A stretch of DNA of 64,000 bases from Bacillus sp. EB01. GTDB lineage: Bacteria; Bacillota; Bacilli; Bacillales; Cytobacillaceae. The first letter of the stretch is position 1, and the number at the start of each line of letters is the position of its first letter. Of this stretch, positions 32,655-41,609 are shown one piece after another. The notes under the pieces are model-generated. The model had not been told where the DNA came from, made no database searches, and was given only the letters and a program-made list of their open reading frames with translations. Location: positions 3,200,343-3,264,342 of the forward strand of contig NZ_HG964497.1 in the NCBI RefSeq assembly GCF_000613125.1, given 5' to 3'. The translations under genes were made by a program, and so were the position numbers.

Positions 32655-35600
32655 TCATGTTAAGTCAATGGATACAGGACTTATATTTTGTACTTGTTTT
32701 TTTGCCTTTCGGAAATGGAACAATTCATAGAATGTTGGAATCACAATCAGTGTCAGGAAAGTAGATACAAGCAGACCGAAAATAACCACGACCGCAAGCC
32801 CCTTGCCCACAAGATTCAAGCTCATCGCGGATTCGTGCGCAAATAGGAGCGGAACCATTGCAAAAACGGTGGCAAGCGCGGTCATCAAGATTGGCCTTAA
32901 GCGAACGGTTCCCGCTTCCATTATTGCTTCCCTGATGTTCATCGTCTTTTCATTGTGGCGTATGCGGTCGACAAGCACGATTGCATTGGTTACAACGATT
33001 CCCACAAGCATCAGCATTCCAATTCCGGATGAAATATCAATGCTTGATTTTGATACAACAAGCCCTAAAAGCGAACCAATCGCCGCAAGTGGCAGAGTCA
33101 ATAAAATCGCAACACTCGCCCGGAATGATTTCAAAGTGATAAGTAGGATCATGAACACAATTCCGATCGAGAATAGAGCGAGTTTCCCGAGCTCCATTAA
33201 ATCATCGGATGACTGCATGGCGGATCCGGTGATTTCAGCAGTGGTATCGGCGCCAAACGAGTTGTCTTTTTTCCAGACAGCCAAATGCTTATTGATTTCT
33301 GCCGCTACATCGACCATTTTCTTTGCATCGACAACAGCGTTGACTTGAAGGTAATGGTGCCCATCTTTTGAAAAGATGGTTCCCGGTTCGTCGGACGCAC
33401 TTATTGTTGCGATGCTTGACAAGACAACCGGTCCTTCGGGTGTCATCAATTGAAGATCCTTCAAATCGTCTGCCGTGTTGACTTCTTGGAGCGCGCCAAG
33501 CTGCACCATTGTGGTACGGCCGTCGATTTCCACACTGCCGATCATAGCAGGCCTGATCATTCCACGGATTGACTGGGATATTTCCTGAGCATTTGCGATG
33601 GTTGGGTTTACAGTTACCGTCACTGTCGGCTTTTGATTTTCTTCATTTGTTTCTACTTTTTGGACACCATCAATACCTTCGAACGTTTTCTTGATTTCAT
33701 CCGCTGCTTGTTGTATGTCCCCCTCATTATTGCCGATGACATCAACAGATACGGTTGTTTTATTCTCTCCCATTAGTCCGGATGTATTGGCGGTTAGTTC
33801 CGCCCCAGGGAATTGGTCTTTTTCGTCCCTCAGTTTCTGAACTATTTTAACAGAATCGGCTCCTTCTTTCACGAATGCCATGAACTGGACTTGATTTGGA
33901 TCCTGAAGCTCTCCAAACTGCGCTGCTTCGGCATTATTCCCGACTTGGACAATATGGTTGACAACGTCTTCCTGTTCAGAAAGAATGTCTTCCATCCTTT
34001 TAATCCCGTTTTCAATATCCTCGAATTGCGTTCCACTTTCATAGCGCAGCCAAATAGAAAGATATGCGCTGTCCTTTTGGTCGACTGAACCTTTTGGCAT
34101 CGTCACAAACAGCACAATCGAGCCAACAATTACCATAACGGATATCAGGATGGGAAGCCATTTATGATTCAAGGACCAGCTCAGTACTTTCGGATAAAAC
34201 GATCCATTTTTATGCTTTTTCACCTTCACTTTTTTCATCATACGCTGGCTGAGCATCGGTACAACGGTCAGAGATACTAACAGGGATGCAAGCAGTGAAC
34301 AGGTAATGGTAATTGCAAACGGCCCGATTAAATCTCTTAAACCACCGGAAGCAAGCAGCATTGGAAGAAATACTGCGACAGTCGTTAGTGTGGATGAGGT
34401 AATCGCTGCCGAGACTTCTTTAACTGCTTCGACAATAAAAGCAGGAGTGAGTTCCTTTTCCCTTTTTCTCCGGTAAATGTTCTCAACAACCACTATGCTA
34501 TCATCTACAAGCCTTCCGACCGATACCGCGATTCCGCCTAATGTGAGAATGTTTAGCGTTACCCCAAAAAAGGAAAGTAAAATCATCGTTATGCACAGCG
34601 AAAGGGGAATGCTGACAATCGTGATCAGGGTCATACGGAAGCTTTTTAGGAACAGCCAGATAATCAAGGCGGCAAATAAAGCACCAGTAAGTACTTCTCT
34701 TGTCATTGCATTGATAGAATCAAGTATGGTATCTGCCAAATTAATGAATACCGTAGCTTCCAGTGTTCCTTTATAGTCCTCGTTAATCTTCTTGGCTACT
34801 TCCTCTACCTGTTTACCCATTGTGACCGCATTACTCGTTGAATCTTTCTGCACAATGAGTTGAATGAAATTCTTTCCATTCATGTGCGTAATGCTCTTTG
34901 TATCCTTCTCCATTGTTACTTGAGCCACGTCCTTCAGTTTAATGGAAGAGTTTAACTGAAGGTTTTTCATTTCTTCAATGCTCTGTATTTTTCCGGTTAC
35001 AATGAGGCTCGTTGCCTCGTTATCCAGGGTCTGTTCTCCTACAGCGACCGTTGCATTTTTCCCCTGAAGGAGCGTATACATTTTTTCAAGTGAGATCCCA
35101 GCAGCAGCAAGTTTTGCCGGATCGACCTTTATCATGACCTGCTGGTTTTTTGCTCCGTAAGCCATGACATTTCCAACACCCTTGATAGACTTTAGCTTCG
35201 GGAGAATCTCGTTTTCTACGAGATTTACTTCTTTGTTCTCAATTTCCTTATCAAAGGTAAGCCCAAGATAGACAACCGGGATCTGTGAGGTATTTAGCAG
35301 TACCACGTACGGTTTCATGACTCCAGGCGGTAAATTGACCATCGAGAGGTTTTCTTGAATCTGTTGCTTTGCTTCTCTTAAATCTGTGTCGGATTCAAAC
35401 GTGATGGTCATCTGAGTAAAATTATTCCCTGTTTCAGCGACCACATTGCGTTTCCCTTTAATGCCGGTTAATGCTTTTTCAATAGGCTGTGTTACCTGTT
35501 CATCCATCGTGACGGCGTCCAAGCCATTGCCCACTGCTGATACCGTTATGTATGGTTGATCTGCTGACGGCATAAGCTCCATCGGAATAGTGGTATAGCT

Positions 35601-35690
35601 AAAAACACCGAAAAGCATCGAGACAATTACGGAAAAAACAACCGCCGCCCTATTCCGCAATGCCCATTTTGTGAACCATGTCATAAACAT
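32655..35690 (-). CDS. RND-family efflux transporter (SwrC/AcrB-like)
   Basis: A 1011-residue inner-membrane RND pump. Twelve transmembrane segments in the usual 1+5+1+5 arrangement flank two large extracytoplasmic loops. TM4 contains the conserved proton-relay acidic pair in GRLVDDSIVVVENIYRR, and TM10 has GIVVTNAIVLVDRI. In Firmicutes stand-alone RND proteins such as SwrC (YerP) export surfactin-like lipopeptides, bile salts and drugs without an outer-membrane channel; no membrane-fusion protein gene is beside it. The ATG is preceded by TAGGGGGATGTTTATG; a GTG/ATG ambiguity of two codons remains. Monocistronic with terminator. Confidence 0.9.
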   Translation of the reverse strand: MFMTWFTKWALRNRAAVVFSVIVSMLFGVFSYTTIPMELMPSADQPYITVSAVGNGLDAVTMDEQVTQPIEKALTGIKGKRNVVAETGNNFTQMTITFESDTDLREAKQQIQENLSMVNLPPGVMKPYVVLLNTSQIPVVYLGLTFDKEIENKEVNLVENEILPKLKSIKGVGNVMAYGAKNQQVMIKVDPAKLAAAGISLEKMYTLLQGKNATVAVGEQTLDNEATSLIVTGKIQSIEEMKNLQLNSSIKLKDVAQVTMEKDTKSITHMNGKNFIQLIVQKDSTSNAVTMGKQVEEVAKKINEDYKGTLEATVFINLADTILDSINAMTREVLTGALFAALIIWLFLKSFRMTLITIVSIPLSLCITMILLSFFGVTLNILTLGGIAVSVGRLVDDSIVVVENIYRRKREKELTPAFIVEAVKEVSAAITSSTLTTVAVFLPMLLASGGLRDLIGPFAITITCSLLASLLVSLTVVPMLSQRMMKKVKVKKHKNGSFYPKVLSWSLNHKWLPILISVMVIVGSIVLFVTMPKGSVDQKDSAYLSIWLRYESGTQFEDIENGIKRMEDILSEQEDVVNHIVQVGNNAEAAQFGELQDPNQVQFMAFVKEGADSVKIVQKLRDEKDQFPGAELTANTSGLMGENKTTVSVDVIGNNEGDIQQAADEIKKTFEGIDGVQKVETNEENQKPTVTVTVNPTIANAQEISQSIRGMIRPAMIGSVEIDGRTTMVQLGALQEVNTADDLKDLQLMTPEGPVVLSSIATISASDEPGTIFSKDGHHYLQVNAVVDAKKMVDVAAEINKHLAVWKKDNSFGADTTAEITGSAMQSSDDLMELGKLALFSIGIVFMILLITLKSFRASVAILLTLPLAAIGSLLGLVVSKSSIDISSGIGMLMLVGIVVTNAIVLVDRIRHNEKTMNIREAIMEAGTVRLRPILMTALATVFAMVPLLFAHESAMSLNLVGKGLAVVVIFGLLVSTFLTLIVIPTFYELFHFRKAKKQVQNISPVSIDLT

Positions 35691-35804
35691 CCCCCTAATT
35701 CATTTTCCTTCCAGTCCAGGAAGATTATACCTAATCACCCATGACTTTAGAACTATAAAACGTAAATGATACCAAAACTTAACAAATGTTTTATTTTTGC
35801 AAAA

Positions 35805-35835
35805 AAAAAGGCCCAGCTGGCAGCTGGACTTAATT
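35805..35835 (-). terminator. Terminator after gene ghosts
   Basis: AAGTCCAGCTG and CAGCTGGGCCTT arms (minus strand) followed by TTTTTTTTG. No intact gene precedes it on that strand; it probably served the degraded genes at 35.9-36.0 kb. Confidence 0.75.
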
Positions 35836-35919
35836 GAAAGTGATGAAATAAGATTAACAATGGGTAACTATTTGCATATAAAAAAGGCATGAAGATCTGT
35901 TGTGCGTTACTTTACTAGC

Positions 35920-35970
35920 TATGCCATTCCTCATTTAATCTCATGGCTTTCTTGAATCAGTGTCTCAAAA
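35920..35970 (-). pseudogene. 3' remnant of a DUF1801-type gene
   Basis: The minus strand carries CTGATTCAAGAA, GCCATGAG and AATGAGGAAT in the order and spacing of the intact DUF1801 gene end (codons for LIQEAVSLNEEL at 32010-32060), with an inserted base that shifts frame. Only about 45 bp remain. Confidence 0.45.
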
Positions 35971-35975
35971 ATTCA

Positions 35976-36040
35976 TCCTAGATTATCCGCCATCAATATA
36001 TATGCTGTACCTACAATCCATGATGATTTTTCGGAGTTTC
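35976..36040 (-). pseudogene. 3' remnant of an SDR gene
   Basis: The minus strand reads GAAAAATCATCATGGATTGT then GATGGCGGAT and AGGATGAATTTTTGA, closely matching the end of the intact SDR gene (codons for EKASWIVGASINVDGGQSRMNF at 29977-30040) with a small deletion that destroys the frame. It sits directly beside the DUF1801 remnant. Confidence 0.5.
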
Positions 36041-36128
36041 ATGGGTTTTACCTTTGCTGAGAACCCCTTATGAGTTAAATCCTTATTTATGATACGATTC
36101 ACCGTCATGTATCTAAATGAGGTAATTC

Positions 36129-36848
36129 CTATGATCCCAATATAGCGACATACTGATTCTGCAAAACAAACCTATTATCCAACCATGCCAAAGTATTTAA
36201 AACAAACCCTAATGAATCAGCATTATATCTCCCCGCAATTTTCTGATAGGCCAATAACTCATACCGCTTATTTAAATCAAAATCTACAGGATATAAGCCA
36301 CTAAGAGGATTAACAAAACCAGTAATGGCAGTCTTCAGTTTGCCGTTTGCATCATATATTTCATTTAGATAATCGATGCCTTTTGTAGAAATGTCGATAA
36401 TATACTTTTTACTATTTACCATGCTGACAACTTCCACTTTGTAAAAATCTTGATAAGTAACCTCATATTGGTACTGCTCATTATATACATTAAAATCAAA
36501 TAATAATTGTGCTGTATTATTCATAAAGGAATAAATATAATGATACATAATTCCGCCACTGCCACCTGTAGCAATACTTATAAAAATATCATCTGCTCCA
36601 TTCCCAGTAAAATCCCCCAATAATATAGTAGGATTGTAGCCTGAATTTTCACGAATTGGGATACTTGTTAACTCTCCAGTTCTTCCATCTTGAACGAGCA
36701 GGGTAATATTTTGGATAAATGGACTCGCAGAAGTCATTGTTCCGGTTAAATAGACATTATCAGGTACTTTATCCCCTGTAACATCCCCCTGTGCAAAGGA
36801 AACAATTCTTGGCTGATTCATAGTAGTCATAGAATAATAATTATACAT
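36129..36848 (-). CDS. FG-GAP/VCBS-repeat-like protein
   Basis: A 239-residue protein with calcium-loop-like FG-GAP elements: VSFAQGDVTGDKVPDNVYLTG near residue 16 and LLGDFTGNGADDIFISIATGGSGG near 75. These DxTGDxxxD motifs resemble integrin-type beta-propeller blades. The rest is beta-rich, ending in LAWLDNRFVLQNQYVAILGS. There is no signal peptide, as in some spore-associated Bacillus proteins of this type. The start at 36848 follows AAAAGGAGTATGTA; an in-frame upstream ATG lacks a site. It is divergent from the 163-residue gene at 37065. A surface or spore role is inference. Confidence 0.68.
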   Translation of the reverse strand: MYNYYSMTTMNQPRIVSFAQGDVTGDKVPDNVYLTGTMTSASPFIQNITLLVQDGRTGELTSIPIRENSGYNPTILLGDFTGNGADDIFISIATGGSGGIMYHYIYSFMNNTAQLLFDFNVYNEQYQYEVTYQDFYKVEVVSMVNSKKYIIDISTKGIDYLNEIYDANGKLKTAITGFVNPLSGLYPVDFDLNKRYELLAYQKIAGRYNADSLGFVLNTLAWLDNRFVLQNQYVAILGS

Positions 36849-37064
36849 TACATACTCCTTTTCACGTTGACTATCTATCATTTCCTTACGTTAAAATAGA
36901 ATTATTCCTGTTTTTAAATTAGCTATTTATAAAGTAATATCAATTCGTTTAATACATAAAATTTATAAGTCTAACTGAAATTTATTAGACATTGTAAAGC
37001 TTCTACACCACAGTTGATAAAGAATTCAATTTAAATAATAGTTAACTAAAATGGAGGGGACGAA

Positions 37065-37556
37065 ATGAAAAAATTCAGTTCTTTTTATGGTACGGTTACC
37101 ATGATACAAGATTATTCAGTAGGTTCTGATGAGGAATTAAATGGGTGTTTTAAATTAATGTCCTTATTAATAGGAGATGGTTCGATAGTAAATTTCGTTA
37201 TTAGTCCAACAACTTATTTTCTTGACCATGTGACGGTTTCAATCGGAGACCGAGTAACTGGTTTTTATGATATTAATGTACCTGTTATTCTTATTTACCC
37301 TCCACAATATCAAGCTCTCATTATCTCAAAAGAGAATCCTTATCAAAATGTAAAAGTAGACTATTTTGACAGTCAACTGGTGAGCAGCGATAATCAGTTA
37401 CAATTAAATCTTTCCAATTTTACCCCGATATTTTTACCGAACGATCAACCCTTCAACTTAAATCCTGCAAACCGAAATTTACTTGTTGTATATGGCCCTA
37501 CCACAATGAGCATACCAGCCCAAACCACTCCCTATAAAATTATTGTTATGTGTTGA
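37065..37556 (+). CDS. Conserved hypothetical protein, beta-rich
   Basis: A 163-residue protein, highly structured and without a signal peptide: FYGTVTMIQDY, NFVISPTTYFLDHVTVSIGDRVTGFYD, PPQYQALIIS, NPYQNVKVDYFDSQL, and the end VVYGPTTMSIPAQTTPYKIIV. I recall a family of this pattern in spore-forming Bacilli and Clostridia annotated as hypothetical, so a sporulation link is possible. ATG follows AATGGAGGGGACGA. It is divergent from the FG-GAP-like gene, sharing a 216-bp promoter region. Confidence 0.7.
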   Translation: MKKFSSFYGTVTMIQDYSVGSDEELNGCFKLMSLLIGDGSIVNFVISPTTYFLDHVTVSIGDRVTGFYDINVPVILIYPPQYQALIISKENPYQNVKVDYFDSQLVSSDNQLQLNLSNFTPIFLPNDQPFNLNPANRNLLVVYGPTTMSIPAQTTPYKIIVMC

Positions 37557-38044
37557 AAAAATCACGCACCATAAATGTATTGTATGGCTCCATAAAGTTA
37601 TGTCTTATTGATTCGTAACAATTGTATTTCGTTCATAAGAAGAAAAGACCGCGCTTCTATAATCATTTGCTTAAATTTCTTATTTTAAGCCCTTTGCCCA
37701 ACCCCAACAGGCTGTTTTGCATATCCCTTAGTTTATAAAAAAAGGGATTTGCCTTGAATAATGCATTTAGTCAGGAAATAATTGGTGTCAATGATCAACG
37801 AATACCGCACTATTAACCCCAAGTCTGGGATATGGAGCATTATTAACCAACATATCCATATCCATACTCATAATATCCAAATTATAACATTCCGTACTCT
37901 CCTTACTAAAATGTAATTATAGAACATGAACAAAAAACGGAGCGCCAATTCTTTGGCACTCCGTTTTCATTTAACTGATTGTATTTTGAATAGTAAGACT
38001 TCGCCTATGTCATAAATTCGGCAATAACCGGGGAGTGAAGGCAC
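37557..38044. other. Intergenic stretch without a recognised gene
   Basis: About 490 bp with no credible open frame. Apart from a strong terminator at 37933-37966 nothing structured was recognised. It probably represents decayed sequence flanking the truncated GH65 gene. Confidence 0.5.
37933..37968 (-). terminator. Terminator of the pgmB/GH65 remnant unit
   Basis: AAAACGGAG-GCCAA and TTGGC-CTCCGTTTT arms, 4-base loop; T-run on the minus strand (TTTTTTG). Confidence 0.85.
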
Positions 38045-38430
38045 CTATACAGACCTAACTTCTTTCCCTTCCACAAGAGAAATTACCTCGCCATTATGGG
38101 TAATGGCCAAATCTTCCCCTTCTAAAATCTGATGAGTGACAGCATCCTTTTCAATATGTACACGAAGGACTCTGTTCTGGTATTGAAGTTGGAACTGGAG
38201 CGAAGTCCATTCCTCAGGAAGAGATGGAGAAAGCGACAAACCGCTTTCCTTCACTCTCTAACCAGCAAATCCAAATACAATCGCCATCCACGTTCCACCC
38301 ATATTTGCCAGGTGGAGACCATCTATTGTATTTCCATGAGTATTATCTAAATCTAGGCGGGACGTTTCATTAAAATAACGATAGGCTTTCTCTTTATAGC
38401 CGTCACCGCCTGCGGCTCCGTTCACTGTAG
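38045..38430 (-). pseudogene. C-terminal remnant of a GH65 disaccharide phosphorylase
   Basis: A minus-strand frame from 38430 reads KAYRYFNETSRLDLDNTHGN, then DGLHLANMGGTWMAIVFGFAG, an in-frame TAG, and continues RVKESGLSLSPSLPEEW through a beta-sandwich end at 38045. This is the C-terminal portion of maltose/kojibiose-type phosphorylases (GH65), where the family reads GFAGMR at the stop position. About 600 upstream residues, including the catalytic domain, are missing. It abuts the end of pgmB, whose product normally consumes the beta-glucose-1-phosphate made by GH65 enzymes. Confidence 0.8.
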
Positions 38431-38434
38431 TAAG

Positions 38435-39106
38435 TTATTTTAAGTGATATTGTTTTAAAATTTCTTCCAGGTCTAATTGAGTAGTATCGCTCACTAAATA
38501 ATCAGCAGCCGACAAATGTTCCTTGTCTCCAATCCCTACCGAAAACATACCTGCCTGATTTATAGCTTGAATCCCGGCAGCTGCATCTTCCAGACCAACA
38601 CATTCATCATAAGGAATGTTAAGATAATCGGCAGCGGTTGTAAATGTTTCCGGGTCTGGTTTCCCTTTCTTTACCTTCGCAGCATCCACAATATAATCAA
38701 TGTAATCGGTGAGACCAAGCTGTTCCACTACCACTGGGGCATTCTTGCTGGCCGACCCGATGGCAATTTTAATATGATTTTCCTTCAGTTTATTAAAGAG
38801 TTCTTCAATACCCGGTAAAACGTCCTCTGGTTTAATCAGCTTAATCAAATTCTTATAATGTTCATTCTTTTGATCCGCGAGTTTTTCTTTTTCTTCCTGA
38901 GGCATATCGTTTAAAGCTGGATTTAATGCCAGGATCCGTTCTAAGGAATCCATCCGGCTAATCCCTTTAAGCTGCTCATTAAACTCTCTATCGATCGTTA
39001 TGCCAAGTTGTTCGGCAAGCTTTTTCCATGCCAAATAATGAAATTCAGCAGTATCTGTGATAACCCCATCTAAATCAAATATGAAAGCTTTCGGATTTTG
39101 TTTCAT
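38435..39106 (-). CDS. pgmB: Beta-phosphoglucomutase
   Basis: A 223-residue HAD-superfamily mutase. Nucleophile Asp11 and acid/base Asp13 are in FIFDLDGVITD, the cap has GISRMDSLERIL, motif II Ser is in KIAIGSASKNAPVV, Lys in VKKGKPDPETF, and the acidic pair in VGLEDAAAGIQA. It converts beta-glucose-1-phosphate to glucose-6-phosphate downstream of maltose, kojibiose or trehalose phosphorolysis. The ATG at 39106 follows GAAAGGAAACGAC; an upstream in-frame start lacks one. Its usual GH65 partner survives only as a C-terminal fragment just downstream, so it may now be orphaned. Confidence 0.88.
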   Translation of the reverse strand: MKQNPKAFIFDLDGVITDTAEFHYLAWKKLAEQLGITIDREFNEQLKGISRMDSLERILALNPALNDMPQEEKEKLADQKNEHYKNLIKLIKPEDVLPGIEELFNKLKENHIKIAIGSASKNAPVVVEQLGLTDYIDYIVDAAKVKKGKPDPETFTTAADYLNIPYDECVGLEDAAAGIQAINQAGMFSVGIGDKEHLSAADYLVSDTTQLDLEEILKQYHLK

Positions 39107-39226
39107 TGTCGTTTCCTTTCTTTTCAAAGAGATTTCTTAATAAAAGGCTTATTAAAAAAGTATGTCGATTTCCGCTGCACAAAGGGGAGCTCCTGAGAAT
39201 TAACATCGCAGAGACAGGCGCATTTT

Positions 39227-39289
39227 GCCTGTCGCGAGGCGCTCTTTGCCTGTCGCGAGGCGCTCTTTGCCTGTCACGAGGCGCTTCGC
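39227..39289. repeat. 21-bp tandem repeat, three copies
   Basis: Units beginning GCCTGTCGCGAGGCGC start at 39227, 39248 and 39269 with only one or two substitutions, preceded by a partial unit containing GACAGGCGC. Each unit contains an internal inverted pair (GCCTGTCGC / GCGAGGC). It lies upstream of pgmB and is GC-rich in an AT-rich gap. No coding function assigned. Confidence 0.8.
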
Positions 39290-39465
39290 TTTCCACCGTT
39301 TTAGTTTTGCGACAAAAAAATTAAAAAGTTGTTTTTATATAATTCTCGAAAATGTTTTAGTTTTTATAAAGCGTTTACATATTAAATTTAATCCTATCAA
39401 TATAAAAGTCAAGTTTCCGGTTCCTATTGTCTTCATCCAAAGTGATAAATCAAGTAATAAATCAT

Positions 39466-39510
39466 TATAAAAAGGGATGCCTTCTATATAACAAGGCATC
39501 CCTTTTACTT
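39466..39510 (-). terminator. OFA-type transporter terminator
   Basis: AAAAGGGATGCCTT and AAGGCATCCCTTTT arms around an 11-base loop. Confidence 0.9.
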
Positions 39511-39525
39511 TTCAAAAATAACTAC

Positions 39526-40794
39526 TTATCCTATTACCACTTCTTCTTTTCTATTGAATTCTTCACTTTCCAAGTTTACTTTCTCAGGTTTAACAACGAA
39601 AATACTAATTAAAGTCGCAATCGTGAACAAGCCCATAATGACATATAACACCATGTCATAGGATTGTGTCTTTTCCAGGACAAGTGCACTTAGCTGATTC
39701 CCTGTCAGCCCTGCCCATGCCCAGGCAGATAAAGCTAATCCATGCACTGTTGAAATACTATTTATACCAAAGCGGTCAGATAATAATGGCGGTAAAGAGG
39801 AAAATCCGCCGCCGTAACCTGCATTAACGATACAAAGCATTGCGATAATCAAGATGGCGATAGAATTATTAATACCATCAAACACAACGGTTAATAGAAT
39901 GGCTGTAATTGATGATATAAATATCATTTTATAGATTGAGTTACGATCTTTTAAACGGTCTCCCCATGAAGAGAAAACGATCCGCCCGCCTGCATTGAAA
40001 ACAGCTGTTAACGAACTGACTATACCAATCGCCCCAAATCCGATGAATGCCAAAATCCCTTTTTCTTGTGAAATTAAAGCCAATCCACATGTAATATTAA
40101 TATAGAACATGAACCAAATACCGATAAATGTTTTATTTGTTAACACTTTTCTATAACTAAAGCTCTTGTTTTGTACACTTTCTTCTTCATAACCAGCTGG
40201 TTTTTTCAAAAATAAATGCCCCACAACCATCATTACTAAATATATGCCTGCTAAAATATAAAACATTGTATATATATTTGCGGCATTTACTAAATTTCCT
40301 TCACTGGTTCTTTCTCCGAGCAGCTCCTCCATTAAAGGACTCGCAATTACCTTCGCTAAGCCAAAGCCTGCAACAGCGAGGCCTGTCGCTAACCCTTTTT
40401 GCTCCTTAAACCAAAGCATTAATGTTTTCACCGGTGTTAAATAACCGATTCCGAGTCCAATGCCCATTACAATTCCATAAGAAAAGTAAATACCGATCAA
40501 TGACTTTTGATAAATAAAGAAACCTGTTCCTGCCATCCCGGCTACAAAAAATATCGCTGCAAGCAGGGACGACTTATGTATATCCTTTTCGACAAATTTA
40601 CCACCGAATGCTGCAGACATACCAAGAACAAAAATGGCTATACTAAATGCCCATTCCACTTCCCCTACTGGTTTCCCAATGTAAGAGGCAATATCGCCCT
40701 TAAACAATGACCAGCAGTAAACCGTCCCAATACTGCAGTGAATCAATAAAGCTGGAAGTACAGCACGAATCCATTTATTTTCAAACTTGTTCAT
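39526..40794 (-). CDS. OFA-family MFS transporter
   Basis: A 422-residue twelve-helix MFS protein of the oxalate/formate antiporter family. Landmarks are WIRAVLPALLIHCSIGTVYCWSLF near the N-terminus, GIGYLTPVKTLMLWFKEQKGLATGLAVAGFGL after TM4, and GGRIVFSSWGDRL and YGGGFSSLPPLLSDRFG in the second half. It exchanges small carboxylates such as formate, oxalate or pyruvate. No decarboxylase gene is adjacent. The ATG follows GGAGGGAGTAAATAG. A 395-bp AT-rich upstream region contains no gene. Confidence 0.87.
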   Translation of the reverse strand: MNKFENKWIRAVLPALLIHCSIGTVYCWSLFKGDIASYIGKPVGEVEWAFSIAIFVLGMSAAFGGKFVEKDIHKSSLLAAIFFVAGMAGTGFFIYQKSLIGIYFSYGIVMGIGLGIGYLTPVKTLMLWFKEQKGLATGLAVAGFGLAKVIASPLMEELLGERTSEGNLVNAANIYTMFYILAGIYLVMMVVGHLFLKKPAGYEEESVQNKSFSYRKVLTNKTFIGIWFMFYINITCGLALISQEKGILAFIGFGAIGIVSSLTAVFNAGGRIVFSSWGDRLKDRNSIYKMIFISSITAILLTVVFDGINNSIAILIIAMLCIVNAGYGGGFSSLPPLLSDRFGINSISTVHGLALSAWAWAGLTGNQLSALVLEKTQSYDMVLYVIMGLFTIATLISIFVVKPEKVNLESEEFNRKEEVVIG

Positions 40795-41189
40795 CTATTT
40801 ACTCCCTCCAATATCACTAACCTAAAACACGAACATTTAACCAATAATTAAAAGGTAAGTTCGAATTTGATTTAATAAAACTATTATTTTTATTAAATAC
40901 TAGGTTAATTTTTTGTTATTTACGAACGATTATATCTCATCTTCAAAAAGAAATAAACAGTAATTGTTATATTTAAATAATTTAAATCTCGCCGTTCCCT
41001 ATAAAACCAAATAAATTAACCTCAATTTCCTTTACAACAGCAATAAAAAAACAGCCTAATCACACTAATTAGACTGTTTCCAAGTAGAAAATAAATGACC
41101 TTATTCACTTATGAGATCTCAACAAGCGTTTTTAGAACTTTTTATAGAAGGCCTGCTCAAATTCCATAGTTTAATTTAGATTGAGCCTG
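40795..41189. other. Intergenic stretch without a gene
   Basis: AT-rich, about 395 bp. Holds the presumed promoter of the OFA-type transporter and the terminator at 41045-41082. Nothing else was recognised. Confidence 0.5.
41045..41082 (-). terminator. Terminator of the candidate immunity gene
   Basis: AAACAG-CTAAT and ATTAG-CTGTTT arms around a 7-base loop, with TTTTTATTG on the minus strand. Confidence 0.8.
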
Positions 41190-41552
41190 CTAATCAATAT
41201 TTAGCTCATTCGTGATTCGTTCGAGTAAATTCCAATCTAGTTCCCCATCTAATTTATACGTTAGCTCTTCTATTAGTTGAAAAGCCTTTTGATCCATGCC
41301 ACCATCATACCCATAATTAGCAAAGTAATGATTTTTAAAATAAACAAACCAATAGTACTGGCTGTATAGTACCTGTTCGTTGGTAAAAGAGGAACCGGCT
41401 ACTATCTCATCCTTGTATTCCTGTAAGAATAGAAAATAATGAAGCACCTTTTCTATTTCTTTATCGTCAACGGTGATAATAGCAGATAAATCCAGTTTAG
41501 GATTCACTGTGTTAAACAAATTTTCAAGTTGTTCTTTCGTGATAATATTCAT
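41190..41552 (-). CDS. Hypothetical protein, candidate immunity protein
   Basis: A 120-residue acidic soluble protein (many Asp/Glu, several aromatic clusters: VLHYFLFLQEYKDEI, LYSQYYWFVYFKNHYFANYGYDGG). The start follows AATAAGGTGGTCAA. I do not recognise a named family. The DNA just upstream on the same strand encodes the last 37 residues of a restriction-fold polymorphic toxin, and immunity genes normally lie right after their toxin, are small and are acidic. This makes it a candidate immunity protein that outlived its toxin. That is inference from position. Confidence 0.6.
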   Translation of the reverse strand: MNIITKEQLENLFNTVNPKLDLSAIITVDDKEIEKVLHYFLFLQEYKDEIVAGSSFTNEQVLYSQYYWFVYFKNHYFANYGYDGGMDQKAFQLIEELTYKLDGELDWNLLERITNELNID

Positions 41553-41609
41553 TTGACCACCTTATTCAGGATAGAATTTTACTGTAATAGGAAGCCCTTC
41601 ACTTTGGAA

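Noticed and set aside
39227..39289. Possible CRISPR array
   Set aside because: Units are directly adjacent 21-mers with no spacers and no cas genes nearby.
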